Of a stretch of DNA of 64,000 nucleotides, positions 7,566 through 15,998 are shown in pieces. A program made the position numbers and the translations under genes. How positions within the stretch are numbered: the first letter of the stretch is position 1; each line of letters begins with the position of its first letter. The stretch lies in NCBI GenBank assembly GCA_017617935.1, contig JAFZVF010000104.1, forward strand, positions 1 through 64,000. The letters run 5' to 3'. The stretch comes from Clostridiales bacterium (lineage in GTDB: Bacteria; Bacillota; Clostridia; Saccharofermentanales; Saccharofermentanaceae). The notes beneath the pieces are model-generated. The model searched no databases. It had not been told where the DNA came from and saw nothing but the letters and a program-made list of their open reading frames with translations.

Positions 7566-8894
7566 TCAAAGTCTCCAGAACCTCAGGCCGGAAGCCTTAA
7601 GCTCATCCATCCTGTAAAGGCTCTTAACGTCGATAAGGACCTTCTCGTCATTCTTGAGCTCGGGCTTGAACAGTTCCTTGATCTGGAGCATTGACATGTT
7701 CCTGAATTCGTTGTGGCCTACCGCGACGATTACGCAGTCTGCCTTCGGGATCTTGTCGAAATCCACGAGGTCAACGCCGTACTCGTGCTTTGCCACCTCG
7801 GCGTCAGCCCAGGAATCGGTTACGACGGGATTGATCTCATATTCCTTAAGTCTGTTGATGATGTCTACGACCTTTGAGTTACGCGTGTCGGGGCAGTTCT
7901 CCTTGAATGTGATGCCGAGGACTACGACCGTTGCCTTCTTAGGAGCAAGGCCTGCCTCGATCATCTGCTTGATCGCCGCATCTGCGACGTAACCGCCCAT
8001 GCTGTCATTAACCTTACGGCCGTTTAAGATGATCTGGCTGTGATAGCCGAGCATCTCCGCGCAGTTCGTAAGATAGTAAGGGTCAACGCCGATGCAGTGG
8101 CCGCCTACGAGACCCGGCTTGAAGCCCAGTGCATTCCACTTGGAGTTCATTCCGTAGAGGACTTCGTTCGTGTCGATTCCGATCTTGTCGCAGATGATCG
8201 CGATCTCGTTCATGAATGCGATGTTGATGTCCCTCTGGGAGTTCTCAACGACCTTTACTGCCTCGGCAGTCTTGATGTCTGATACAGGCACGGTGCCCGC
8301 CTTGATGACAATGTCATAGACCTTCTTGATCTCTTCTGCGGACTCCTTGTCCATGCCGGATACGACCTTGCGGATCGTAGTGAGAGTATGGACCCTGTCG
8401 CCCGGGTTGATACGCTCGGGTGAATAACCGATCTTCCAGTCAACGCCGCACTTGAGGCCCGACTCCTTCTCGATTATCGGAACGCAGACGTCTTCGGTAA
8501 CGCCCGGATAAACGGTTGATTCGAATACTACGATCGTTCCGGGAGCCAGGTTCTGACCAACAGTCCTTGAAGCGCCCTCAACGGGTCTTAAGTCAGGCGT
8601 CGTGTCCTTGTTTACCGGTGTGGGAACGGCTACGACTATGAACCTTGCTTCCTTGAGCTTGGATGCGTCAGAAGTGAATTCGACGGTCGTGTTCTTGATC
8701 GCTTCACCGACTTCGTTAGTTGCGTCGATGCCGTTTGCGTATTCCTGAACGCGCTTCTCGTTTATATCGAATCCGATGACCTTGATGTGCTTTGCAAACT
8801 CAACGGCTATCGGCATTCCGACGTAGCCCAAGCCGACCAGCGCAAGCTTCTCGGTTCCTGATATAAGTCCCTGGTAGATGTCGTCAAATTTCAT
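7566..8894 (-). CDS. UDP-N-acetylhexosamine 6-dehydrogenase (WbpA/TviB-like)
   Basis: NAD-dependent nucleotide-sugar dehydrogenase, 442 residues, which oxidises C6 of a UDP-sugar to the uronic acid. N-terminal Rossmann motif VGLGYVGMP (residues 21-29), middle helical domain with VKVVENSQRDINIAFMNEIA, and the catalytic-Cys motif GGHCIGVDPYY near residue 263. This motif context favours UDP-GlcNAc/GalNAc dehydrogenases over UDP-glucose dehydrogenase. The neighbouring aminotransferase and Gfo/Idh oxidoreductase match the trio used to make 2,3-diamino-uronic sugars (WbpA-WbpB-WbpE). The start has a strong AAAGGAG site. The exact sugar is inferred. Confidence 0.9.
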   Translation of the reverse strand: MKFDDIYQGLISGTEKLALVGLGYVGMPIAVEFAKHIKVIGFDINEKRVQEYANGIDATNEVGEAIKNTTVEFTSDASKLKEARFIVVAVPTPVNKDTTPDLRPVEGASRTVGQNLAPGTIVVFESTVYPGVTEDVCVPIIEKESGLKCGVDWKIGYSPERINPGDRVHTLTTIRKVVSGMDKESAEEIKKVYDIVIKAGTVPVSDIKTAEAVKVVENSQRDINIAFMNEIAIICDKIGIDTNEVLYGMNSKWNALGFKPGLVGGHCIGVDPYYLTNCAEMLGYHSQIILNGRKVNDSMGGYVADAAIKQMIEAGLAPKKATVVVLGITFKENCPDTRNSKVVDIINRLKEYEINPVVTDSWADAEVAKHEYGVDLVDFDKIPKADCVIVAVGHNEFRNMSMLQIKELFKPELKNDEKVLIDVKSLYRMDELKASGLRFWRL

Positions 8895-8929
8895 TCTGAT
8901 CGCTCCTTTGTCTTTGGTTCCAAATTATT

Positions 8930-10057
8930 TTACAAGCATGCCTTTATGGCTTCAACTACAGACTTAACGTCCTCTTCGCTCTTGTAAGGATCGAGAGGAA
9001 GGCTCAATACAGTGTCGCAGATCTCAACCGTTACGGGGCAGTCGGCTTCAGCGCTGTACGTTCCCGCGAACGCGCCCTGCTTGTGCATGGGCTTCTTGTA
9101 GTAGATCATGGAAGGTATTCCCTGCTCCTTGAGCTTAGCCTGCAGAGCAGCCCTGTCAACGTTCTTTGGAAGCCTTACCGTGTACTGTGCCCATGAAGAG
9201 AGATAATCTTCAGGGATAACCGGAAGTACAAGATCAGTTCCTGCAAACATGTCGGTATAGAGCTTTGCAACCTTGTTGATGTCAGCAAGCTCGTAATCTG
9301 CGAACGCCTTGACCTTTACCTTGAGGATCGCTGCCTGGACGGTATCCAGACGGCTGTTCATTCCGATGCGGACATTGTCGTACTTGTCAGAGCCCTTGCC
9401 GTGAACGGCATAAGACCTTAAGAGGTCCGCCCATTCGTCGTTGTCAGTAAAGATCGCGCCGCCGTCGCCATAGCAGCCTACGGGCTTTGCCGGGAAGAAC
9501 GAAGTGGTGGATATGTCACCGAAAGAGCATGCCTTTTTGCCGTGCAGTTCGCCGCCGAAGCCCTGCGCGCCGTCTTCGAGGAGATACAGGCCGTACTTCT
9601 TGCAGATGGGCCTGATCTTGTCGAAATCGGCGGGAAGACCGAAAAGGTCAACCGCGATGACTGCCTTGGGAGTGAACTTGCCGTCAGACAAGACCTTTTC
9701 GATGGCCTTTTCGAGCTTTGCGGGATCAATGTTGTAGGTCTCGGGATCGACGTCAACAAAAACAGGCGTTGCGCCGACTGCGCCGACGACCTCGCCTGAG
9801 CTGAAGTAAGTGAAATCCGGTACGAAAACCACGTCGCCCGCTCCGATGCCCCATGCCATGAGGGGGAGCTGCAGTGCATCGGTTCCGTTTGCGCAGGAGA
9901 TGCAGTGCTTTACGCCGCAGTATTCAGCGAGGAGCTGTTCCAACTCCTTTACGACGGGACCTCCGATGAACTGGGCCTTTGTGCAGGCGTCTTCAATGCC
10001 TGCGTCGATTTCCTTCTTAAGTACCTGGTACTGTTTCTTGAGATCTCTGTATTCCAT
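8930..10057 (-). CDS. PLP-dependent sugar aminotransferase (DegT/DnrJ/EryC1/StrS)
   Basis: A 375-residue aminotransferase that would place an amino group on a keto nucleotide-sugar using glutamate and pyridoxal phosphate. Seen: EDGAQGFGGELHGK (cofactor-binding Asp, near residue 165) and the Schiff-base lysine in SFFPAKPVGCYGDGG (near residue 190). It matches the WbpE-like branch of the family. It lies 4 bases downstream of the oxidoreductase gene and 35 upstream of the dehydrogenase gene, so the three are one transcription unit. Likely acts on the 3-keto intermediate made by the oxidoreductase. Confidence 0.92.
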   Translation of the reverse strand: MEYRDLKKQYQVLKKEIDAGIEDACTKAQFIGGPVVKELEQLLAEYCGVKHCISCANGTDALQLPLMAWGIGAGDVVFVPDFTYFSSGEVVGAVGATPVFVDVDPETYNIDPAKLEKAIEKVLSDGKFTPKAVIAVDLFGLPADFDKIRPICKKYGLYLLEDGAQGFGGELHGKKACSFGDISTTSFFPAKPVGCYGDGGAIFTDNDEWADLLRSYAVHGKGSDKYDNVRIGMNSRLDTVQAAILKVKVKAFADYELADINKVAKLYTDMFAGTDLVLPVIPEDYLSSWAQYTVRLPKNVDRAALQAKLKEQGIPSMIYYKKPMHKQGAFAGTYSAEADCPVTVEICDTVLSLPLDPYKSEEDVKSVVEAIKACL

Positions 10058-10061
10058 AGGA

Positions 10062-11138
10062 TCAGAACGTTCCTTTCATGTCAGTGCTTGCAAAGTCCTC
10101 GAGAGGGAGCTTTACGGGCTGACCGGTCTTCATTGACTTGTAGATCGCGAGGATCATCTCAAGCGCGTTCCTGCCTGCAACGGCGTCTACATAGGGCTTG
10201 TGATGGTTGGTGATGGAATCCATGACGTCTGCGAAAAGGCTTGTGTGGCCGTTGCCGTAAACGTTGCTCGTGGCTTCCTTGAGTTCCTTGTTTGCAAGGT
10301 CTTCTTCGCTTTCGTCAGCGAAATCCCAGACGTCGATGTTGTTCGTGGAGGTTCCGCCGATCTTGACGGTTCCCTTCTCGCCGAACAGGTAGAGGGTCTC
10401 TTCGAGATTCTTGGGATAAACGTTTGTCGTTCCCTCGATGGTTGCAACAGCGCCGTTCTTGAAGGTGACTACTGCCATTCCGACGTCCTCAGCCTCGAGA
10501 TAGTGGTGGAACTGCTGACGGGTCACGCCGTAAACGGATTCAACCTCGCCGCCCATCATCCATCTGAGCAGGTCGATGCCGTGGATGCACTGGTTCATGA
10601 GGCATCCGCCGTCATCCTGCCAGGTGCCCCTCCAGGGAGCCTGATCGTAATATGCCTTGTTGCGGTTCCATCTGACGTGGATGCTTCCGTGGGAAATGGT
10701 ACCGAACCTGCCAGCTTCAAGAGCCGTCCTCATCTTCTGTACGGCAACATTGAACCTGTTCTGGTGGCATGCGGAAACGACTACGCCCTTCTCCTCCGAG
10801 CGCCTGATGATCTCGTCAGCGTCAGCGATGTTCATTGCCATGGGCTTTTCGATGATGACGTTGATGCCGTGATCGATGCAGTAGAGCGCGATCTCAGCGT
10901 GGATTCCCGAAGGAGTGGCGATTGAGATAAGCTCGATGTCGGGGTGCTCCTCGATCATCTGCTTGTAGTCGGTGTATCTGGCAATGGCGTCCTTGTTATT
11001 GGGCTCCTGCTTTCCGAAAAGGATATCGATATTCTCGGGAACAGTGTCACATGCGGCAACAAACTCGAGATTGTTGTTGTTCACCGCCTTAACGTGGTTT
11101 ACCGCGATCCTTCCGCATCCGATCAGTGCATATTTCAT
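10062..11138 (-). CDS. Gfo/Idh/MocA-family oxidoreductase (WbpB-like)
   Basis: NAD(P)-dependent sugar oxidoreductase of 358 residues. Rossmann motif IGCGRIAVNHVKAV at the N-terminus, the family EKPMAMN motif near residue 97, and a C-terminal alpha/beta domain with HGIDLLRWMMGG near 185. In WbpB-type pathways this enzyme oxidises C3 of the UDP-uronic acid so that the adjacent aminotransferase can aminate it. Gene order oxidoreductase-aminotransferase-dehydrogenase supports this. The start has an AGGAGAG site. No acetyltransferase (WbpD) is found in the cluster, so the final sugar may be an unacetylated 3-amino form or the enzyme is elsewhere. Confidence 0.9.
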   Translation of the reverse strand: MKYALIGCGRIAVNHVKAVNNNNLEFVAACDTVPENIDILFGKQEPNNKDAIARYTDYKQMIEEHPDIELISIATPSGIHAEIALYCIDHGINVIIEKPMAMNIADADEIIRRSEEKGVVVSACHQNRFNVAVQKMRTALEAGRFGTISHGSIHVRWNRNKAYYDQAPWRGTWQDDGGCLMNQCIHGIDLLRWMMGGEVESVYGVTRQQFHHYLEAEDVGMAVVTFKNGAVATIEGTTNVYPKNLEETLYLFGEKGTVKIGGTSTNNIDVWDFADESEEDLANKELKEATSNVYGNGHTSLFADVMDSITNHHKPYVDAVAGRNALEMILAIYKSMKTGQPVKLPLEDFASTDMKGTF

Positions 11139-11166
11139 CTGTTTCTCTCCTTATGTCTTTACCCGG

Positions 11167-12285
11167 TCAGCCGAGTATTTCGTTATACAGTTCAACAAGC
11201 TTTTTGGCGTCAGTCTCCCAATTGTAGTCCCTTTCGACCGCCATCCTGGCATTCCGGCCCATGGTTACAGCTTCATCCGCGTTATTATATATATAATTAA
11301 TCGCATTTACAATTTCATCGACGTTTTCGGCATGGACGGCGATGCCGCAATGGTTCTCCTCAAGGAAGTCCTTCAATGACGGCGGAACGACCGAACCGAT
11401 TATCGGCAGCCCGAAGGAACCGTATTCATAGACCTTTGTCGGAAGGTTCGTCAGGTCCCTGTACTGTCCGACGTTGTGCAGGACGGAAAAGCCGATGGCA
11501 GACTCCTTTAAGATGTCCTTCACCTCGCCGTGCTTTACCACTCTCCTGTAATCAACGCAGGAATATTCAGGCATCAGCTTGAGGGTTTCCATGTAGGAAT
11601 CCGAGATCGGGCCTGCCAGAATCACCCTGGAGCCGGTCCTGTAGCCCGCGATGACCATCTCGGTGATGCCACGGGCAGCCGTAAGCGCGCCCACCTGGCA
11701 GATCGTCTTTTTGGGAAGGTTCTCTCTGACGTCCACGTCCCTGTCGCTTCCAAGGATGGGAAGATTGCCGATTACGACGTCCCTCTTGGAACGGCCGGTG
11801 AATATCGTGGTGCCGTCAGGGTTCTGCGCGGGGAAAATGACCGCGTCCACCTTCCTGGCGACCTTGGATTCATAGTTAAGGAACCACTTGGCGACGGGCT
11901 TTCTGATTATGCCCGGAATGTAAGTCTTTATGCTGATCTGCTTGTAGCAGTCCTCGTGGCTGTCATAGACGACGTGCTTTCCCGCTTTCGCAAGCTTCAA
12001 GCCGTATGGAAGGAGTTCGGGATCGTGAAAATGGTATATATCCGCATTGAGCTCTAACGCTTTCTTGTAAACGGCCTTGGCGCCCTTAGTCATGCGTGCC
12101 TTCCTGCCCGAGAACGTCATGCCTGTCGAAATGATGTTTACGCCGTTAACGGTCTCGTCGGCCTTTTTGTCGTTAACGACAAGGCTGACCTGAAATCCCG
12201 CCCTTGCCAAAGAAGTGCATTCTTTTTCAAGGATGCGCGGATCATATCTCGGGTGTGCGCTTGTCATGTGACAGACTTTATACAT
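11167..12285 (-). CDS. Family 4-type glycosyltransferase (GT-B fold)
   Basis: A 372-residue GT-B glycosyltransferase that probably transfers a sugar during surface-glycan assembly at the cytoplasmic face of the membrane. N-terminal half begins YKVCHMTSAHPRYDPRILEK and contains DIYHFHDPELLPYG; the C-terminal half shows TKVYEYGSFGLPIIGS, the donor-binding E-x7-E-like region. The ATG at 12285 is preferred because AGAGGAG lies 8 bases before it; an upstream in-frame start would add 15 residues without family character. It is the first gene of the nucleotide-sugar operon, 106 bases after the LCP gene. Confidence 0.88.
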   Translation of the reverse strand: MYKVCHMTSAHPRYDPRILEKECTSLARAGFQVSLVVNDKKADETVNGVNIISTGMTFSGRKARMTKGAKAVYKKALELNADIYHFHDPELLPYGLKLAKAGKHVVYDSHEDCYKQISIKTYIPGIIRKPVAKWFLNYESKVARKVDAVIFPAQNPDGTTIFTGRSKRDVVIGNLPILGSDRDVDVRENLPKKTICQVGALTAARGITEMVIAGYRTGSRVILAGPISDSYMETLKLMPEYSCVDYRRVVKHGEVKDILKESAIGFSVLHNVGQYRDLTNLPTKVYEYGSFGLPIIGSVVPPSLKDFLEENHCGIAVHAENVDEIVNAINYIYNNADEAVTMGRNARMAVERDYNWETDAKKLVELYNEILG

Positions 12286-12390
12286 TCGAGCCTCTCCTCT
12301 GCGGAAATCCCGCCTGCATAATACTACCACAAGAGCCTTTAATTAAAAATAATATATAAGTGAAAAATCGGCGAATTCCGTCAGGGAATT

Positions 12391-13965
12391 TTAGAGCGTT
12401 TCGCCCGCCATCAGCCGCTTGATATTGGTCTTTGCCGTGTTGACGGACTTTTGGTCGGGCTTCATTACGTAGGATTTGAGCTTCGGTGCGGAATAAGTCG
12501 TTTCAGAGCCGTTCGTACCCGTAACCGCATAAGAGGTGATCTTCCACTCCGCCATGTCGTTCAACTGCATCTTAACGAGTTTTTCGACGTCGGAAGTCGG
12601 CATGCTCGTCTTGAACATGCCCGAAAGCGCCTTCATAATCCCGCTGTAATTCTTCAAAAGCTTGGATTTTGAGGCTGTCAGCTTCTTGATCATGGCAGTT
12701 ACTATGCGCATCTGGTTCTGTCCGCGCATGTTGTCGCCGGTGGCAAACGAATGACGCTCCCTTGCGTATACAAGGGCTTCCTTGCCGTTCAGCGTGATCG
12801 TGCCCTTCTTGAACTTGTATCCTACCGACGAGAACGCCTGCGGATTGTCGATCGTGATGCCTCCCAACTGGTCAACGAGAGTCTCTAGGCCCGTGAAGTT
12901 GATCTGTGCGGAATAGTCGACCTTGCAGTCGTAAAGGTCAGCCAGGCCCTTCATGGAGCATTCAACGCCGTAGAGGCCAAGGTGCGTGAGCTTGTCGCGC
13001 TCGCCCGTGTCGCTCTTCGGATTCGGAACGTAATAGTCACGTGGCGTGTTGAGCAGGAGTATCTGCTTCGACTTGGGATTGACTACCATGAGGATGTTGA
13101 CGTCGCTCCTGGAAGTCTTGAACTTCTTGCTCCTCGTGTCAGAGCCGCTCAGATAAACGATGAACGGAGTGTTCGTAATGCTTCCCTCTCCGGAATCGTC
13201 TTCAGTAGCAGCCTTCTCGCTCTCAAAGGTCTTCTCAGGCTCCGTGGGAATGAACTTCATGTCGGCCGTACTGACCTCGTACTCACGGATCAGTCTGAGC
13301 CTGTCTGAAACGTCTTCAAACTCTTCAGTTTCCGACAGTATCTCCACCTGCGCCGAGCTTACGATGACCGCGTCTACATCCCCGTTGTAAAGGGCGTCTA
13401 TCAACTCGCCTTCAGATTCGAATTCCTTTGACCTGACGGAAACTCCGGTCTCGGAAGACATCTTGTTCAATGCGGCTTTTGAATAACCGCCGTTTGAACC
13501 CTTTGCGATGCCGACCACGTAATTCTTACAGTCCGAAGCGCTCTTTGCCGGATCCGAATAAGTCACGTAGAGATTCATCATCGCCAGCGTCGCTTCCGCG
13601 GCATTGGCCTCTTCCGTGGCCGCAACCTCGTTTATCGTCTTCTTGACGCCGTCCATGCCCTTATAGCCTACAAGGCTTACAAAACAGATGAAAGCCGCGA
13701 GCATGACCGCGACGACGCGCTTTGTCAAACCGGCAACGGAGACCGATCTTTTCAAGCCCACGAAGAGCAGGAGCGCGCTGACCATAAGAAGCAGCCAGAG
13801 CATTATTCCGAGCGCAATGATATATTTGTCAGGGACTATTCCGAGCGAAAAGGCCTTGAAGAAAAGAACGCCCGAGGCAATCGCCTGAACAATGAAGACT
13901 ATCGCCGAAAAGCCAGTTATCACGGCTTTTCCGGCCGTTTCTCCGGATTTCTCACTGCCGCTCAT
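12391..13965 (-). CDS. LytR-CpsA-Psr (LCP) family glycan ligase
   Basis: Predicted membrane enzyme that transfers a lipid-linked glycan onto peptidoglycan outside the cell. Three N-terminal membrane spans are followed by an extracellular accessory region (about residues 130-250) and the LCP catalytic domain (about 255-430) with SGSDTRSKKFKTSRSDVNIL, LNTPRDYYV and ARERHSFATGDNMRGQNQMR, the Arg/Asp residues that bind polyprenyl pyrophosphate. The ATG at 13965 overlaps the vanZ-like gene by 14 bases; a TTG at 14004 is an alternative start that would add 13 residues with a CxxC. Neighbouring sugar-nucleotide and glycosyltransferase genes fit the role of attaching their glycan. Confidence 0.9.
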   Translation of the reverse strand: MSGSEKSGETAGKAVITGFSAIVFIVQAIASGVLFFKAFSLGIVPDKYIIALGIMLWLLLMVSALLLFVGLKRSVSVAGLTKRVVAVMLAAFICFVSLVGYKGMDGVKKTINEVAATEEANAAEATLAMMNLYVTYSDPAKSASDCKNYVVGIAKGSNGGYSKAALNKMSSETGVSVRSKEFESEGELIDALYNGDVDAVIVSSAQVEILSETEEFEDVSDRLRLIREYEVSTADMKFIPTEPEKTFESEKAATEDDSGEGSITNTPFIVYLSGSDTRSKKFKTSRSDVNILMVVNPKSKQILLLNTPRDYYVPNPKSDTGERDKLTHLGLYGVECSMKGLADLYDCKVDYSAQINFTGLETLVDQLGGITIDNPQAFSSVGYKFKKGTITLNGKEALVYARERHSFATGDNMRGQNQMRIVTAMIKKLTASKSKLLKNYSGIMKALSGMFKTSMPTSDVEKLVKMQLNDMAEWKITSYAVTGTNGSETTYSAPKLKSYVMKPDQKSVNTAKTNIKRLMAGETL

Positions 13966-14545
13966 TTGACTGCACTTTCCGCATGTTTCCGTTTTTGCCG
14001 CCAAACCTTCTCACCAGCAAAACGATGATGAAGATGAAACCGTATCCGAGCAAGGCTCCAGTCGCATTGCAGAGAATGTCGTCGACCGTAAAGACGCCGA
14101 CCAGAAGATACAGCTGCAGTCCTTCTATAATGCACGTGAAAAGCAAGGCAAAGGCCATGCTGATGAGGAACCTGACGAACTTGTAGGCCTTTTCGTTCTT
14201 CCAAGGCCTGATGGGGCGCGTCTTAAGATCGATCGCGCACAAGAGCATTCCGAGCGGCGTGAACAGAAGGACGTTCTCTACCATCTCCCGCCTGCCGCTC
14301 GAAAACAGCTCGAAAGAATACTTTCTTTCGTTAAATACGCCTCTTGCAAGAACGTTGGAAGTCAGGATCAGGTATATATAGCAAATGACAAGCGCCATCA
14401 GGGCCTTTTCGGCAGCCTTGCGTCCCGGCGTCAGGATGACCAGCGCCAGGAACATGAATACGAGAAGCGTGGCGGCGGGATCCTCCACCGCAAACCTTAT
14501 CGCATTGTTGATATAGCTAAACACGTCATCTATTAATGTTTCCAT
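13952..14545 (-). CDS. VanZ-family membrane protein, probably leaderless
   Basis: A 197-residue polytopic protein with about five membrane spans and the VanZ signature NVLLFTPLGMLL (about residue 85) and GLQLYLLVGVFTVDDILCNA (about 140-160). VanZ-like proteins are linked to teicoplanin resistance and envelope functions, but the biochemical role is poorly known. The ATG at 14545 is chosen because a TTGATA-N16-TATAAT promoter places the transcription start on its A; there is no ribosome site. A GTG-type or ATG start six codons upstream (14563) would lie within the promoter. Co-directional with and overlapping the LCP gene. Confidence 0.82.
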   Translation of the reverse strand: METLIDDVFSYINNAIRFAVEDPAATLLVFMFLALVILTPGRKAAEKALMALVICYIYLILTSNVLARGVFNERKYSFELFSSGRREMVENVLLFTPLGMLLCAIDLKTRPIRPWKNEKAYKFVRFLISMAFALLFTCIIEGLQLYLLVGVFTVDDILCNATGALLGYGFIFIIVLLVRRFGGKNGNMRKVQSNERQ

Positions 14546-14551
14546 GCGGCA

Positions 14552-14579
14552 ATTATATATCAAAGAACCAAATTATCAA
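14552..14579 (-). promoter_or_regulatory. Promoter of the VanZ-like gene, predicted leaderless start
   Basis: TTGATA (14579-14574) and TATAAT (14557-14552) with a 16-base spacer. Exactly six bases (TGCCGC) separate the -10 box from the ATG at 14545, so +1 is expected on the start codon's A. Confidence 0.7.
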
Positions 14580-14669
14580 AAAGAGAGATGGGCAAAACAC
14601 AGGCAGCGAAGTAAACAATGCGGTATTTTGCGGTATTATAGTCTCAGAAAAGCATTTGGGGGTAAGACC

Positions 14670-15971
14670 ATGGCAGTCCTTACGGTAAACGAATTCGAAT
14701 TCTTAAGAAAGCTCATATCCATCGAAAGCACGGGAGGAGACGCCCTGCCCGGAAAGCCTTACGGCGAGGGGCCTTACGAGGCCCTTGAGTTCTTCCTCGG
14801 GAAGGCGGAGGAATGCGGAATGAGGACCGGGATCCTTGACGGCCGCGTCGGCTGGTGCGAGTTCGGCCCCGAATCTTCATCCAAGATCTTTGGCATCATA
14901 TGCCACTTGGACGTGGTCCCCGCAGGCGACGGTTGGGAAACGGATCCGTTTGACTTAACCTTCGACGGCAGGCGCTTCAAGGGCCGCGGCATCGTTGACG
15001 ACAAAGGTCCTGCGGCAGCGGCGTTTTTCGCAATGAGAAGGCTTATGGAATCAGGCTTTGAACCGCCCGTAAGAATAAGGCTCATACTTGGTACCGACGA
15101 AGAGCGCTCATGCTCATGCGTGGAATACTACGCGGAACATGGTGAGCTCCCCACTTTCGCGATCACCCCTGACGCCGAATTCCCGGTCATCTTCGCGGAG
15201 AAAGGCATTATGCACGTAAAGGTCTCAGGACCCGCTTCCATAGTTTCCGCGGCAGCAGGGAGCGCCGCCAACATGGTTCCCGCTTCAGCTTGGATGAACT
15301 CAGGAAGCGGCAAGGTCACGGCGGAAGGAAAGACCGCTCACGCGTCAAGGCCCGAGCTCGGCGTAAACGCGATATTCGAGTTGTGCAAAAAACTTGCCGA
15401 AAACGGCTTCAACTTCAAGAAGTCTCCCCTTCTTGACTTCATCAACAGCGAGATCGTCCCCTGCAAGGCTTATGAATACACGGGATGCTCGGTAAAGGAC
15501 GTTTCCGGCACCATAACGGCAAATCCTTCGATCCTCAAATGCAACAAGGACTTGGAATCCCTGGTGATCGACATAAGGTGTCCGATAACTTACGAGATGG
15601 AGGACGTAACCTCTTACATGGCTTCCCTGGCGTCAAAATACGGTCTTAACTGCAGCACGATCACGAAGATGGCTCCCGTCTGCAAGGACAAGGACTCAAA
15701 GGAGATAGGCATCCTCACCGACGTTTGGAAGGAGAACATGTCCAAGTACTACGGTTTTGAGGAATCGTTCATTGAAAAATACGCTGAGCCCCTCGCTATC
15801 GGCGGTGGAACCTACGCACGCCACATACCCAATACAATCGCGTTTGGCCTTCAGGCCCCTTGGCAGGAAGACCTCTGCCATCAGGCAAACGAGTCACGCC
15901 GCCTGTCCGATTTCGAAGCAGACATCGACGTGATAACGGAAGCGATAAAGCGCCTCTCTTCCGAAATCTGA
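14670..15971 (+). CDS. M20-family metallodipeptidase (PepV-like)
   Basis: A 433-residue zinc peptidase predicted to cleave dipeptides or short peptides in the cytoplasm. Metal-binding motifs seen: ICHLDVVPAGDGW (His-x-Asp, about residue 75), GRGIVDDKGP (bridging Asp, about 107), and LGTDEERSCS (catalytic Glu-Glu, about 142); a lid domain inserts between about 190 and 330. The family's C-terminal His is in GGGTYARHIPN. The ATG at 14670 has GGGGG as ribosome site; in-frame sequence farther upstream lies in the divergent promoter region and is not coding. Convergent with the NlpC/P60 gene that follows, 27 bases apart. Confidence 0.9.
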   Translation: MAVLTVNEFEFLRKLISIESTGGDALPGKPYGEGPYEALEFFLGKAEECGMRTGILDGRVGWCEFGPESSSKIFGIICHLDVVPAGDGWETDPFDLTFDGRRFKGRGIVDDKGPAAAAFFAMRRLMESGFEPPVRIRLILGTDEERSCSCVEYYAEHGELPTFAITPDAEFPVIFAEKGIMHVKVSGPASIVSAAAGSAANMVPASAWMNSGSGKVTAEGKTAHASRPELGVNAIFELCKKLAENGFNFKKSPLLDFINSEIVPCKAYEYTGCSVKDVSGTITANPSILKCNKDLESLVIDIRCPITYEMEDVTSYMASLASKYGLNCSTITKMAPVCKDKDSKEIGILTDVWKENMSKYYGFEESFIEKYAEPLAIGGGTYARHIPNTIAFGLQAPWQEDLCHQANESRRLSDFEADIDVITEAIKRLSSEI

Positions 15972-15998
15972 TCCTTTAAGCGAATAATCCGAACGGCG

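Noticed and set aside
10200-10925. A 241-codon plus-strand open frame within the Gfo/Idh oxidoreductase gene
   Set aside because: Antisense to a well-matched enzyme and without any motif of its own.
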